Positions 22,901 to 34,435 are shown, counted from the stretch's first letter. The stretch: 64,000 bases of DNA from Mesostigma viride (GCA_009746045.1 RPFO01000080.1:12008802-12072801), one strand, 5' to 3'. Numbers and translations: made by a program. Notes: generated by a model from the letters alone, not told the origin.

Positions 22901-23660
22901 GTGACATTTGCTAGGAATACAGGTACATTTTTGTCATTTTAAATTAAATTAAATAGTAATAAATAGGAAACAGTACTAAATCAAGTCAAAACATCATGGA
23001 TATTTGCAAGCAACCTAATTACCACTAGAATAGACCATGCACAAAGTTTGGGGTCAATCTGAACTCAAAATAGTGACGTTTGCTAGCATAAATACTGCAT
23101 TTTTTGCCATTTTCAAGCATTTTGCTCAGTGTAAGCTACTAAACAATATCAAACTACGTCATAAAGCTATGAAATATTGGAAGCAACCTAAACACCACTA
23201 GATTAGACCATGGGCCAAGTTTGGGCTCAGCTTGATGTCAAAATAGTGACGTTTGCTAGCATAAATGGTGCATTTTTTGCCATTTTCAAGCATTTTGCTC
23301 AGTGTAAGCTGCTACACAATATCAAACTATGTCAGAAAGCTATGAAATGTTGGAAGCAACCTAAACACCACTAGATTAGACCATGGGCCAAGTTTGGGCC
23401 CAGTTTGATCTCAAAATAGTGACGTTTGCTAGCATAAATGGTGCAATTTTTGCCTTTTTCAAGCATTTTGGTAAGTATAGTTGCCTCAAACTATGTCAGA
23501 AAACTGTGAATTGTTGTAAATAACCTGTTTGCCACTACATTAGACCATCCTCAACTTGTAAGGTCAGGCATAGGTAAAGGTAGTGACATTTGCTAGCACT
23601 ATATATGAGCATATTATGCCTCTTTTCGCATATACACATTAAAAATAACAAGACATATTA
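22901..23660. repeat. 172-bp satellite, about 4-5 degenerate copies
   Basis: The marker GTGACRTTTGCTAG recurs at 22901, 23073, 23246, 23419 and 23583, spacings of 172, 173, 173 and 164 bp. Other shared blocks are GCAACCTAAACACCACTAGA and CATTTTCAAGCATTTTG. It lies in the left subterminal part of the 8.7-kb transposon. Confidence 0.85.
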
Positions 23661-24044
23661 AATCATGGCCTTAATACAAGGTGTGCAAATGCAAATCACA
23701 CCAGATCGGATGACCAATGATGGGTGGCTGCATGCCAACACATCTACCAGGCTGCAGGGTGAGAGGCCACATCGCTACAAGACAGGAATCCTCGCAATTG
23801 CACACCGCTAGTACACTGCATACCCCAAGAGGATTTGGCTACAAGCCATAAAAGTTTGGCCATGCTAACACATTCTTCATCCAAGCAAAATGCAGCCTCT
23901 CCAAACTCAACTCATTGATTCACTAGGCCAGGCGTGCATGCTCTACTTGCCGACAACCATGAGTAAACTTGTGTACCACTTCATTCCATGCGCCGGTAGA
24001 TGGCACCGTCTCATCTACCAGTCATCCCCGGCTCCCATTCCGCA

Positions 24045-24190
24045 TCCTCCTCTCCCTCTCCCTCTCCCTCTTCCTCCTCCCCCTCCCCTCCCATTCTCCC
24101 TCCCCTCTCCCTCCCCCTCTCCCCTCCTCCTCCCCCTCTCCTCCCCCTCTTTCTCCCCTCTTCTCTCCCTCTTCCTCCTCCTCCCCGCCT
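24045..24190. repeat. Polypyrimidine tract (CCTCTC-type)
   Basis: Low-complexity C/T run 50 bp downstream of the stop of the minus-strand gene at 24239, so on that gene's strand it is a purine run in the 3' flank. Confidence 0.85.
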
Positions 24191-24238
24191 TCACTGTCAC
24201 TGTGCACAGCAGGGACGGCATCGTCTATGTGGGTGCCA

Positions 24239-25988
24239 TCACCTGCGTTCACGGTGCCAGCCTAGCTCCTGTGGAAAGAAGCGAGCGCGGCCAAATGCCT
24301 CGACTGGGTGTGGGCAGCCGCACACGAACTGCGTCACCTCCGCCAGGGCATGATAGTCCTGCCCATCAGCCCACATCGCCTTGATGAGCAGGTGACCTCC
24401 CCTTTCCTGAACCTTAGTGACCCAGCCATGGAAGCGCTCCCTCTTCCTCGCTATCCCCGGAAACAGGGCACACAGGCGCATCCCGATAAGCGCACGTGCT
24501 CCATGCTCGGCAAAGTAGGCATTGCAGTCATCCTTTGCTGCTGCCCTGGCGGCGGTGGCAGTCTTGTAATGCTCAAAGTCAATCTGCGGGTGCTCTTTCA
24601 ACGCCGCCACCGTGGCAGCTGACAGTTTGCCGGTACTGATCAGCTCAGGCTGGTGCACCTCTGCCGTACCGCCCACTGTCCAGTGCTGCAGGTGTACATC
24701 AGAAATGGGGACCGTCATCCCTGCGCTGCCGCCACCTAATGTCACTCTAGAAAACTGGCCCGTCCACGACGGTGCGTAGTAAGGAGAGGCGACAATGCTG
24801 TCACGCTCCGTGCGATCGCCTTCCAGATCAAGGACCTTCACCAGCATGTGTGGTGCCCACGGCATTCCCTGCCCGCAGGTGACGGCTGGCCGCTTAACAA
24901 CGAGTAGGTCGCTGCGTCGTATGAGGCTTCCATTCACCTTGAAGGTGTGCCTGCCGGAAATCAGTGTGCGCAAAGCGGGCGTTGCCGTTGATGTGCTCCC
25001 TCGCGCAGCGGGCGCACATGCGCGGTTGATCTGCGCTTGAATCTCGCGGGCAGGGCAAGCGACGTGTGAGATTACTTGTTTTATGGGCAGCCTCAGTGCT
25101 CGTGTTGCCCGCGCAACCGACTGGTCGCCTGCAGATCGCAGCGGTAAGGGTACCGCCTTGTTCGCTTGCAGTTCACGCTTCTCTTTGAGCTTTTGCTCCA
25201 TGATGTCGAACAGATTCTCGTTGTTGGCACGCACATCCTCCACGGACTTTGGCACCTGCTCAATCCATCCGTCCAGCAACTGCTGCTTCTCAGCGGCGAC
25301 GATGTCAGGAAAAAGGCTGTGAAGGCTAGCGCAGGTACATCTCCTGGCACCGCCCTCGTCCCATTCAAAAAGCGGCACTAGACCAGGACTTCCTTTGGGG
25401 GCCTTGCCACGCTCTATGAGGAGGCACCCATAGACAGGATCTCCCTGCGGGGTGTACCCAATGGGCGTGACCCCGTCACAAGCCTCGCCATTAGGCCCTG
25501 TGGGCTGCCACTTGTTCACCGGTGCATTTACCAACGTCTCCGATGCGGCTAGGCGCCAGCGGACATACACGGTCATATCCGGGCCCCAAAACACTTCGAG
25601 ATCGAACACCTTCGAAGAGCGGTGCCTCTCCCTCTCGGCTTCGGTTGCTGGCTCATCATCCAAGTCGGCGGTGGCGCCCGCGCCCGCACCCGCGCCGGCG
25701 CCTGCGCCCCCACCCCCGCCCGCGCCCGCGCGCGCGCCTTGGGTGGCGCCCGCGCCCGCACCCGCGCCGGCGCCTGCGCCCCGCCCCCGCCCCGCCCGCC
25801 CGGGCCCGCGCCCGCGCCCGCGTCTTGGGTGGCGCCCGCGCCCGCACCCGCGCCTTCTCCCCCGCCCCCGCCCGCGCCCCGCCCGCGCCATGGGTGTGGC
25901 CCGCGGCTGGCTTCTTCGGAAATGCGTCCATCGATTTCACCCACCGGCCGTCAGCGGTGGATGCACCCTTTCGGCCACGTTGTGACAT
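24239..25988 (-). CDS. Unrecognised protein with Gly/Ala/Arg-rich N-terminus (transposon cargo or transposase-associated)
   Basis: The open frame from 25891 gives 550 residues; a better start is probably 25988, where another frame reads MSQRGRKGASTADGRWVKSM before entering the same GC-rich repeat. Two frames joined by a hexamer tract suggest a length change in the repeat or a short intron. After about 90 residues of Gly/Ala/Arg repeats comes a normal globular region: KVFDLEVFWGPDMTVYVRW, a CTCASLHSLFPDI segment, ISGRHTFKVNGSLIRRSDLL, and near the end RFHGWVTKVQERGGHLLIKA followed by MWADGQDYHAL, loosely like a small beta-barrel chromatin domain. I do not recognise the family. It lies wholly inside the 8.7-kb transposon. 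Confidence 0.6.
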
Positions 25989-26265
25989 CAAGCGCGGCGT
26001 CCCCAATAGAACAGTCATGCAATATGAATAATCATTAGTATCAACGATGCGTTCATGCAGGCGTGAACTGTGAAATACAACAAGCATGCAACAACGACTC
26101 CAGCACACTTAGTAAATACTGCTCATAATATCTGTGGCACATGCAACATGGTTAAAACACACATGGATGACCTGTATGGCTGCACATGAACTGTCCACCT
26201 AGAGAAGACTAGAAATTCAGCATGATATCAAGAGCCATCCACACAAATATATGTCTTACCGCAGC

Positions 26266-26923
26266 TTAGGGCTTCTTCGGGTTGAGTTGGCGAATCGAGC
26301 TTGTTGAGCCCTGCTCGAAGTAATGCTCAAATGCGATGCCCAGGCCCGCCAGCACATCATCAAATGTGATTAGTTTCACAGGTGGTCCGAAGAGTTCCAA
26401 ACGTGGTTGCTAATTTTCAGGCAGTGCCTGAAGGCCGCCTCGAAAGTGAAACGCGAAAGTGAAAAGGGGTCACAAACCCTATGTTCATATCCTTGACTCC
26501 CCCGTCGAGAACGAACCGAAAACCAGCGCCATGAACGAACTTGTGACGAGTAGATGACGACATCGTGGTTATGGCGTCGTACCCCCCCTGGTGCAGCTGC
26601 TGCTTTATCGCCGCCTTCCTGTCCTCTTGCTTCCGCCCGGGCGAAAACCAGGCGCTTCGCAATGCCTGGAGATGTGATATTCTAATGGGCTTCATGCACT
26701 CGTGGCCGCACTTACAGTCGAACGTCTCGTCGGTCACTAGGCTGCCGGCATGGGTGCTGCCGCTTAGCACTATGGCTGCGAACTTGCGCTTCCCATGGTG
26801 TCCCATCACCATGATAGCGAAAGCCAGGAAGCAGATAGCCACGATTATGTCCCAGCAAAGCCATAGCACACCTTCCGTTTCGACCGCCATGTCGGCCACT
26901 AGTCCGGATAGCTCAATGTGCAC
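26266..26923 (-). CDS. Unrecognised two-exon protein with CxCx3C motif, possible transposase N-terminus
   Basis: Exon 1 (26923 to about 26490) begins MHIELSGLVADMAVETEGVL, has one hydrophobic segment (LCWDIIVAICFLAFAIMVMG), then CKCGHECMKPIRISHLQALR with following basic residues and TRHKFVHGAGFRFVLDGG. A second exon is likely at 26409-26266 after an ATTAG acceptor: QPRLELFGPPVKLITFDDVL, LGIAFEHYFEQ, stop. The donor may be the GTCAAG after FVLDGG (phase 0). The CxC...C, Arg-rich helix and following basic segment resemble the N-terminal part of several DDE transposases; this is inference. Its first codons are duplicated in inverted form in the right palindrome arm (27391 onward). Confidence 0.5.
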
Positions 26924-27464
26924 CTGACCTTGACACTAATCGCACAAACAGCCACAATTTTGCAAGCAAGAAGACATGGCTACCTCGGCATTTCATGAAA
27001 TGTACTTCGTGAAATGCATTTCGTGAAATGTACTAAGGAACGTGATTGGCCGGCGTTCGCTCGCCAAATCTCGCAAAATGTACTAAGGCACGTGATTGGT
27101 CCCGCAAAATGTACTAAGGAACGTGATTGGCCGGCGAAGATTCTGTAGGGAATTTTAATTGCAGCAAACAGAATCTTCGCCGGCCAATCACGTTCCTTAG
27201 TACATTTTGCGGGACCAATCACGTGCCTTAGTACATTTTGCGAGATTTGGCGAGCGAACGCCGGCCAATCACGTTCCTTAGTACATTTCACGAAATGCAT
27301 TTCACGAAGTACATTTCATGAAATGCCGAGGTAGCCATGTCTTCTTGCTTGCAAAATTGTGGCTGTTTGTGCGATTAGTGTCAAGGTCAGGTGCACATTG
27401 AGCTATCCGGACTAGTGGCCGACATGGCGGTCGAAACGGAAGGTGTGCTATGGCTTTGCTGGGA
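26851..27464. repeat. 614-bp palindrome (295-bp arms, 23-bp spacer)
   Basis: Arms 26851-27145 and 27169-27464 are almost perfect inverted copies. Within each arm short blocks repeat (GTACTAAGGAACGTGATTGG; CATTTCATGAAATG). The left arm holds the start of the gene at 26923, so the start region is duplicated head to head. Confidence 0.93.
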
Positions 27465-28080
27465 TGATTATCATCGTAGTACATCATATGTATTACAGTA
27501 CATTTCACGAAGTACATTTCATGGAGGCAGAGGGAAAGTTCCTGTTCATGGTGAGTCGGGGTTAGCAATCACGGCAATGTCGATACATGTACTTGCAGTA
27601 TATACAAATGCCATAATGTCCTTAGATGCAGCATGAATGTCTATTGTTCGGATTTCTTTTATCACGATGCTTAGGATGCCTTCCAACAGAAATCTGCTGC
27701 GCTACAGGTCGGGAATACCTGAACTTGATATGCGTGGCCAGTGGCCATGGCAGCCGGGGTCGGTAAGAATTAACTTCGATAGCCATGAATAATGCGGAAA
27801 GTGAACGTTGTCCACCCGCTGCACAGGGAAAATGGCTGCACAGGAACGGCCTGACGTGATACTGTCGCAAAGCAGTTCTCATAAGCCGACAATTACACAT
27901 TCGACTTATGATCGATAATCGGCGCAGGCCTTCGACATTCAAGCGCGCATCGAAACGTCGTGAGGATTTCGGACATTTAGATGAAGTTGGATTGTTTTCG
28001 GCCCTCGTATTTGCCATGATCTTGGCCATCCAATCTTTTTGCTTCGTGCACAGTTTGCGTTTGCAGTTAAGCGTAGGTAC

Positions 28081-28140
28081 ATGACAAGCTTGCGTTTGCG
28101 TTTGCGTTTGCGTTTGCCTTTGCCTTTGCCTTTGCGTATA
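28081..28140. repeat. Short GTTTGC/CTTTGC hexamer array
   Basis: About nine degenerate six-base units (GCGTTT and GCCTTT), the first of several hexamer arrays in the right half of the transposon. Confidence 0.85.
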
Positions 28141-28657
28141 CATTTGCATGTGCGCTTGCGTTGCCGTTTGCTTATGCGTCCCAATGTATGTCTGGCTTTG
28201 GGCAATTCTATTTCCTTGTCGTTGGGATATGAGTGGGTGCTGGCGGTGGTGTTACTGTCGGCAGGTAGAGTGGCAGTGGCTTCAACTTCTGTTGCTTTTT
28301 CATTGCATTTGCATTTTCATTGGGTCTCTGTAGTTAACAACTGCTTTAAATATCTTTGTTAATAGCCGGCTTCAGCTGTAATTTCGATTGCATGTTGCTT
28401 TTGAATTGCATTCGCACTGGGCACATGCAGTGGGCATTAGGCATTGGTAGTGCAATTACACATGCAGTCACACTTGCAATTGCAATGAAGTTGAAATTGA
28501 AGCTGCAGCTAAAATTTGCTACGTGCCTACTGGTACAGTCGCATGTGCAGTCAACTTTGTGCTTGTTTATTATTATTATTTCTTCTTCTTATAATTTCTT
28601 CTTATTATTATAATTTCTTCTTGCTTTTCGTAATGTGTGGTGGTTAGAATGGTGATG

Positions 28658-28812
28658 GCAGGGGCAGGAGCAGGGGCAGGGGCAGGGGCAGGGGCAGGGG
28701 CAGGGGCAGGGGCAGGGGCAGGGGCAGGGGCAGGGGCAGGGGCAGGGGCAGGGGCAGGGGCAGGGGCAGGGGCAGGGGCAGGGGTAGGGGCAGGGGCAGG
28801 GGCAGGGGCAAT
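28658..28812. repeat. GGGGCA hexamer array, about 25 copies
   Basis: Near-perfect GGGGCA repeats from the GATGGCAGGGGCAGGAGC context to GGGGCAATCATG. Capable of G-quadruplex formation on the plus strand. Confidence 0.95.
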
Positions 28813-29077
28813 CATGAGTTGCTTTCGGCCTGGCATGTGCACCAGAACTGGCATATGTGCTCGCAATGCAGCTTGCTACTCTTGTTCCTTTTGTTTGCCT
28901 TTTCTTTTGTTTGGGAACTGTTCGTGCAGGGGGGTGGGATGAGGCCGCGAGTCTCTGGGCAGGGGCATTGACGTGGGTAGGTGTGTGTCTGGGCTAAGTC
29001 TGCAATTGTCGCTGCTGTGCTGTACTTCTGGCTGTGGCTTACGGTGCATTTGTGGCTTGGAGTAGGGGTGAGGCTAG

Positions 29078-30418
29078 GGTGGGCGCAGGCGCGGGCGTGG
29101 GCGTGGGCGTGGGCGTGAGCGTGGGCATGGGCGCGGGCGTGGGCGTGGGCGTGGGCGTGGGCGTGGGCGTGGGCGTGGGCGTGGGCGTGGGCGTGGGCGT
29201 GGGCGTGGGCGTGGGCGTGGGCGTGGGCGTGGGCGTGGGCGTGGGCGTGGGCGTGGGCGTGGGCGTGGGCGTGGGCGTGGGCGTGGGCGTGGGCGTGGGC
29301 GTGGGCGTGGGCGTGGGCGTGGGCGTGGGCGTGGGCGTGGGCGTGGGCGTGGGCGTGGGCGTGGGCGTGGGTGTGGGCGTGGGCGTGGGCGTGGGCGTGG
29401 GCGTGGGCGTGGGCGTGGGCGTGGGCGTGGGCGTGGGCGTGGGCGTGGGCGTGGGCGTGGGCGTGGGTGTGGCGTGGGCGTGGGCGTGGGCGTGGGCGTG
29501 GGCGTGGGCGTGGGCGTGGGCGTGGGCGTGGGCGTGGGCGTGGGCGTGGGCGTGGGCGTGGGCGTGGGCGTGGGCGTGGGCGTGGGCGTGGGCGTGGGCG
29601 TGGGCGTGGGCGTGGGCGTGGGCGTGGGCGTGGGCGTGGGCGTGGGCGTGGGCGTGGGCGTGGCGTGGGCGTGGGCGTGGGCGTGGGCGTGGGCGTGGGC
29701 GTGGGCGTGGGCGTGGGCGTGGGCGTGGGCGTGGGCGTGGGCGTGGGCGTGGGCGTGGGCGTGGGGTGGGCGTGGGCGTGGGCGTGGGCGTGGGCGTGGG
29801 CGTGGGCGTGGGTGGGCGTGGGCGTGGGCGTGGGCGTGGGCGTGGGCGTGGGCGTGGGCGTGGGCGTGGCGTGGGCGTGGGCGTGGGCGTGGCGTGGGCG
29901 TGGGCGTGGGCGTGGGCGTGGGCGTGGGGCGTGGGCGTGGGCGTGGGCGTGGGCGTGGGCGTGGGCGTGGGCGTGGGCGTGGGCGTGGGCGTGGGCGTGG
30001 GCGTGGGCGTGGGCGTGGGCGTGGGCGTGGGCGTGGGCGTGGGCGTGGGCGTGGGCGTGGGCGTGGGTAGGTGTGGCTTGCTGCTGCTTCTGGCTGTGGC
30101 TTTGGGTATAATTGTGGCTTGGAGTAGGGGTGGGGTAGGGTGGGCGTGGCGGGCGTGGGCGTGGGCGTGGGCGTGGGCGTGGGCGTGGGCGTGGGCGTGG
30201 GCATGGGCGTGGGCGTGGGCGTGGGCGTGGGCGTGGGCGTGGGCGTGGGCGTGGGCGTGGGGTGGGCGTGGGCGTGGGCGTGGGCGTGGGCGTGGCGTGG
30301 GCGTGGGCGTGGGCGTGGGCGTGGGCGTGGGCGTGGGCGTGGGCGTGGGCGTGGGCGTGGGCGTGGGCGTGGGCGTGGGCGTGGGCGTGGGCGTGGGCGT
30401 GGGCGTGGGCGTGGGTGA
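29078..30418. repeat. GGGCGT hexamer array, about 1.3 kb
   Basis: Roughly 220 GGGCGT units with occasional 5- and 7-base units (for example near 29471, 29659, 29763) and a 90-bp non-repeat island at 30065-30145. All long frames here (Val-Gly, Ala-Trp, Pro-Thr and similar) are translation of the repeat. Confidence 0.97.
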
Positions 30419-30424
30419 GAATGG

Positions 30425-30650
30425 GCGGGTGCGGGGCAGGGGCATGGGCATGGGCGGGGGGGGGCGGGGCGGGGGCGGGGGCGGGGGCGGGGCGGGGCGG
30501 GGGCGGGGCGGGGGCGGGCGGGGGCGGGGGGGGGGCGGGGGCGGGGGCGGGGGCGGGGGCGGGGGGGGGGGGGCGGCGGCGGGGCGGGGCGGGGGCGGGG
30601 GCGGGGCGGGGGGGGGGGGGCGGGGGGGGGCGGGGGCATGGGCGTGTGCA
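30425..30650. repeat. GGGGGC array
   Basis: Poly-G runs broken by single C, immediately after the GGGCGT array. Strong G-quadruplex potential; a likely place for sequencing or assembly errors. Confidence 0.93.
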
Positions 30651-32108
30651 TGGGCGTTGGGGGTCAGGGGGGCTGGGGTTGGGTTTGGGTGGGTGGGTCA
30701 TTGGTGCAATGTTTGGAGTTGGGGCTTGTGTGTGTGTGGGGGGGGGGGGCATGGGGATTGCCATGCGCGTGCACGTGGGCGTCCGCGTGATCCTCTGTTC
30801 GTGTACATGTTCATGCATGTGCCATGACGGCACAATGCATGTCAGATTCGTGACTTTATCGTGTGTTCCCTAGCTAGTTGCAAGTATTACTGCTAAAATT
30901 CATTGCAGCATTCCATTCCTTGCATAATGCTTGATTGCTTGCATCAGTTCATTCTATACTTCGATCATGACCTGAAGTGCTTAAGTATTACCAGACTCTC
31001 GCGCAGTGTCAGAATGTCCAATTTTTAGCACACATGCATGTTTGCACACCAAAGCCCTCATTCCCATGTTGATAAGGCTAAGTAAAACATTTTTTTTTTG
31101 TGCGGTGATCCACGAAATGCAGCTGTGAATGGCTCTAGGAGGTCACCAATGGTGGCCAGACCTGATATTGAGCATTGGGAGACGTTACAGGGGCATCAAT
31201 CACAGTTACATGTAGTTCAGATGTAGTTCAATTTAGTACATTATAGTATAAATGTAGTAGAAAATAGTACAACCTAGTATATTGTAGCATATACTAGTTC
31301 AACTACCTCCAGATGAGATCCAGGGGCTATGGGGACACTTTTTATGCAAAACTGAACTTGAAACAAGCAAAAAACAAGAAACTTGGAAAAACTCAAAATG
31401 TACTTGTGCTGGAGTACATTCTTAACGGCTGGCAGGGGTAGCGATTACCCGGGCTTTGGCTGACATCTTGCTCCGCTGCACACGAGCTGACTTTGCTGCG
31501 TGCGCAGCTAGCACGGTTATTAGGCTGTTTTACTTCATTCCGCGGTGTGGATAAAGTGTCCCATGCCGGCTGTATAGTTGTTTTGACGTGGTATCTCTGG
31601 CTGGCGTTGGCTTTGTTTATTTTTACGTGGGTGCTTTAAGTACTCTGATGTAAGTAATTATATTTTAAAATATATATTAATGACAATGCGCCCATGCGGT
31701 CTAGATCCCTCCCAGGCCTGCGCATGCATGGTGGGCCGGCGCAGCGATGTTGCTGCGCGTGTCGTAGTTTTGTGATGTAGTTAGCTGTACATTGTGCAGC
31801 TGGCGTGATCCTTGGATGTCCTAGAACTTTGTCCGATTACTATTAATTTCTGAAGTCAGGGTTCTTCTTCTTTTCGGGGTTTTCCTTATGTTGCATGCCA
31901 ATCTCACCTCCGTAATTTATCATTCTCAATGAATCTATATTAACACGTCGTTCGTCACTGCACCTATTCTTAGGACTGAGTTCAACTCAGTCCTATTCTT
32001 AGGACTGAGTTTTTGGGTTTCGTAGAAAATTCGCCCAAGTCGGAATGTTTGTCAAAAAAATTCCCTCAAAATTTATTCAAATACTACGTGAAATGACCTT
32101 TCTTAGAC

Positions 32109-33681
32109 TCGGTTTTCTCTGAATATAGTTTAATTAACGCATGCGGGAAAGATAAGGCCGCCATGCCTTGGCCTGGATGTGGAAGGCTGTCTGCGACATG
32201 GGCTGACTAATTCGATTTGTACAAAGGGTTTCCTGCTCGCCCGAATTTTCCTTGGATGACCCGGTTGTTTATAAGGGTCGGTGGCTATTAATTAGCGGTC
32301 CGAGAAAATTAATTGTAGGTTTTATACGACTTCACTTGCAAAGATTCGTGTTTGGTTGCACCAGCTGAGGTTAGGTGGGGACCTGTAGGGTCGGCTGGTT
32401 GCTTACCGAATCTTTGGCTGATTTGGGTTATTTAGTGCGTCGTGATTAATTATTGTAAAGTGGATTCGGACCGGCCCAAGGGGTCGATGGGCGCGTTTTA
32501 TGTTTGTCAGTCTTGGGAACCTTGTACAACTACCTGTACGGTTAACGCACTAGCCTGGGGGTGCGTGGCCACGCTGTTTGTAGTGGCGTTTTCAGCACTG
32601 TTCAGGCCGGTGTGTGACGCATGCCGGTGTTAATTCATTTAGGATGATGTCAGCTTGTGTGTCGGCGGGCCATGCCTTAAGCAAGCTAGGCAGGCAATGA
32701 TCCGCAATTGTTTCTTTCCCAATGGCGGCAATGGCCGCCTGTGCAAAATTGCACATTCTAGCGCGGGTTGCATCTGTCTTGTAGCCGAGGCAGATGGTGG
32801 CACAACCGCTAAGTTGTTCGACCAAGCATAGTATAGTTGGTCGTGCAACGGAAAGAAAATTTAAATTTACCCCCATGTCGTTTTCCCCGGCTGCGGGTCT
32901 TTTTGACATGGGCGAAGGATGGGGCGCTACTCCGGCGGTTTGGCCAGCTTCGGCGGAGCTGTTTATAAGTTTCTAAAACAGCTCTAGTGTCACATCGCAG
33001 GCTTGCCACCGTGCGATGGTGCGTGGGACGTGACCTGGACTCTAAAGGTCCCGAACCAGGATCCTGTCAGCAACGACTTTTTTTGTCATAAAATATTTTT
33101 TGTGGCGGCAGGTCAGTTGTCTAGCTGCCCCTGCCAAGGAGGGGTGGTTGGGGACAATAGGAGCCGCGCGAGAGTTGTGCTCCGAACTCTAGAAATTTCC
33201 CTATTGCGAGACTCGAGTTGGGGAGGGCGTCTCAGGGAGGCGAGGCTACGCCAGACCTTTGTCGTTCCTTTTCGTCTCAGCACCTGCTGCGCGGCTCAGT
33301 CTATTATGGTGTCGTAAAACCTCTTTCCTTTTTGGACGGTTCCGGAATTGCGAAATGCTGGCTCTTTTTGAGGGCTTGCTTTTGGGGTGGTCACCGGCTT
33401 GTGTCGCATTGTAACCAGCGGGCCCCTGCGGGGGTTAATATAGCCTAGCGCGGGCTGAGTCGCCATTTAAGATGTTGCGACACGCTCTTTCGCGCACGGT
33501 GGTCATGAGTTTAATCGGCGCAATGGGGTTGGCGCCAGGGGGGGTAATTGGGTGGAGGCTTCTTGCTTCCGCGTGCGGATTGAGAAACCTTAAGGCCACT
33601 GTTAACTGCTGCATTTGTGGCAGGGCTCCACTTATTGTATTCAATCAAATGCTGGTCTTCTTGGGAGCTGAGTGATCTTAA
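32109..33681. repeat. Direct repeat unit 1 (1573 bp)
   Basis: Starts TCGGTTTTCTCTGAATATAG and ends GCTGAGTGATCTTAA; repeated immediately downstream. It contains a 63-aa frame (MINYCKVDSDRPKG...) conserved in both copies but too short and anonymous to call a gene. Confidence 0.9.
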
Positions 33682-34435
33682 TCGGTTTTCTCTGAATATA
33701 GTTTAATTAACGCATGCGGGAAAGATAAGGCCGCCATGCCTTGGCCTGGATGTGGAAGGCTGTCTGCGACATGGGCTGACTAATTCGATTTGTACAAAGG
33801 GTTTCCTGCTCGCCCGAATTTTCCTTGGATGACCCGGTTGTTTATAAGGGTCGGTGGCTATTAATTAGCGGTCCGAGAAAATTAATTGTAGGTTTTATAC
33901 GACTTCACTTGCAAAGATTCGTGTTTGGTTGCACCAGCTGAGGTTAGGTGGGGACCTGTAGGGTCGGCTGGTTGCTTACCGAATCTTTGGCTGATTTGGG
34001 TTATTTAGTGCGTCGTGATTAATTATTGTAAAGTGGATTCGGACCGGCCCAAGGGGTCGATGGGCGCGTTTTATGTTTGTCAGTCTTGGGAACCTTGTAC
34101 AACTACCTGTACGGTTAACGCACTAGCCTGGGGGTGCGTGGCCACGCTGTTTGTAGTGGCGTTTTCAGCACTGTTCAGGCCGGTGTGTGACGCATGCCGG
34201 TGTTAATTCATTTAGGATGATGTCAGCTTGTGTGTCGGCGGGCCATGCCTTAAGCAAGCTAGGCAGGCAATGATCCGCAATTGTTTCTTTCCCCTCCCTC
34301 CCACCCTGGAGGCTTCTTGCTTCCGCGTGCGGATTGAGAAACCTTAAGGCCACTGTTAACTGCTGCATTTGTGGCAGGGCTCCACTTATTGTATTCAATC
34401 AAATGCTGGTCTTCTTGGGAGCTGAGTGATCTTAA
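33682..34435. repeat. Direct repeat unit 2 (754 bp, internally deleted)
   Basis: Same start and end as unit 1, but about 830 bp are replaced by a short C-rich filler (CTCCCTCCCACCC) at about 34292-34306, a typical end-joining scar. Confidence 0.9.

Larger units (their letters stand above)
22754..31437. mobile_element. 8.68-kb TIR DNA transposon with 3-bp (GTA) target duplication
   Basis: The left end is CCCTACCAGCCATTAAGAAT and continues GTACTCCAGCAC. The right end, reverse-complemented, is CCCTGCCAGCCGTTAAGAAT then GTACTCCAGCAC: about 30 of 32 positions agree. GTA flanks both sides (22751-22753, 31438-31440). The 3-bp duplication and CCCTR start resemble CACTA/EnSpm elements, but I cannot see a known transposase, so the superfamily stays open. 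Contents in order: a 172-bp satellite, a pyrimidine tract, a minus-strand gene, a second minus-strand gene at the edge of a large palindrome, then hexamer arrays. Confidence 0.8.
22663..31672 (+). mobile_element. RLE-type LINE copy 2, split in two by an 8.7-kb transposon
   Basis: 22663-22750 matches the EDRLDLEGQRAPWSA... segment of the family (decayed), and 31438-31672 continues with ADILLR-TRADF and the 3' UTR ending TTTTAAAATA. The outer ends share TATATTAATGA (22652-22662 and 31673-31683). Removing the insert at GTA rejoins the homology to the copy at 42431-43481, so both halves belong to one insertion. Confidence 0.85.

Noticed and set aside
28812-30833. Long Val-Gly, Ala-Trp, Pro-Thr and Arg-Pro frames
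   Set aside because: Translation of GGGCGT and GGGGGC hexamers.
32442-32633. 63-aa frame conserved in two tandem repeat copies
   Set aside because: The conservation is due to recent duplication of the DNA, not to selection; no domain.
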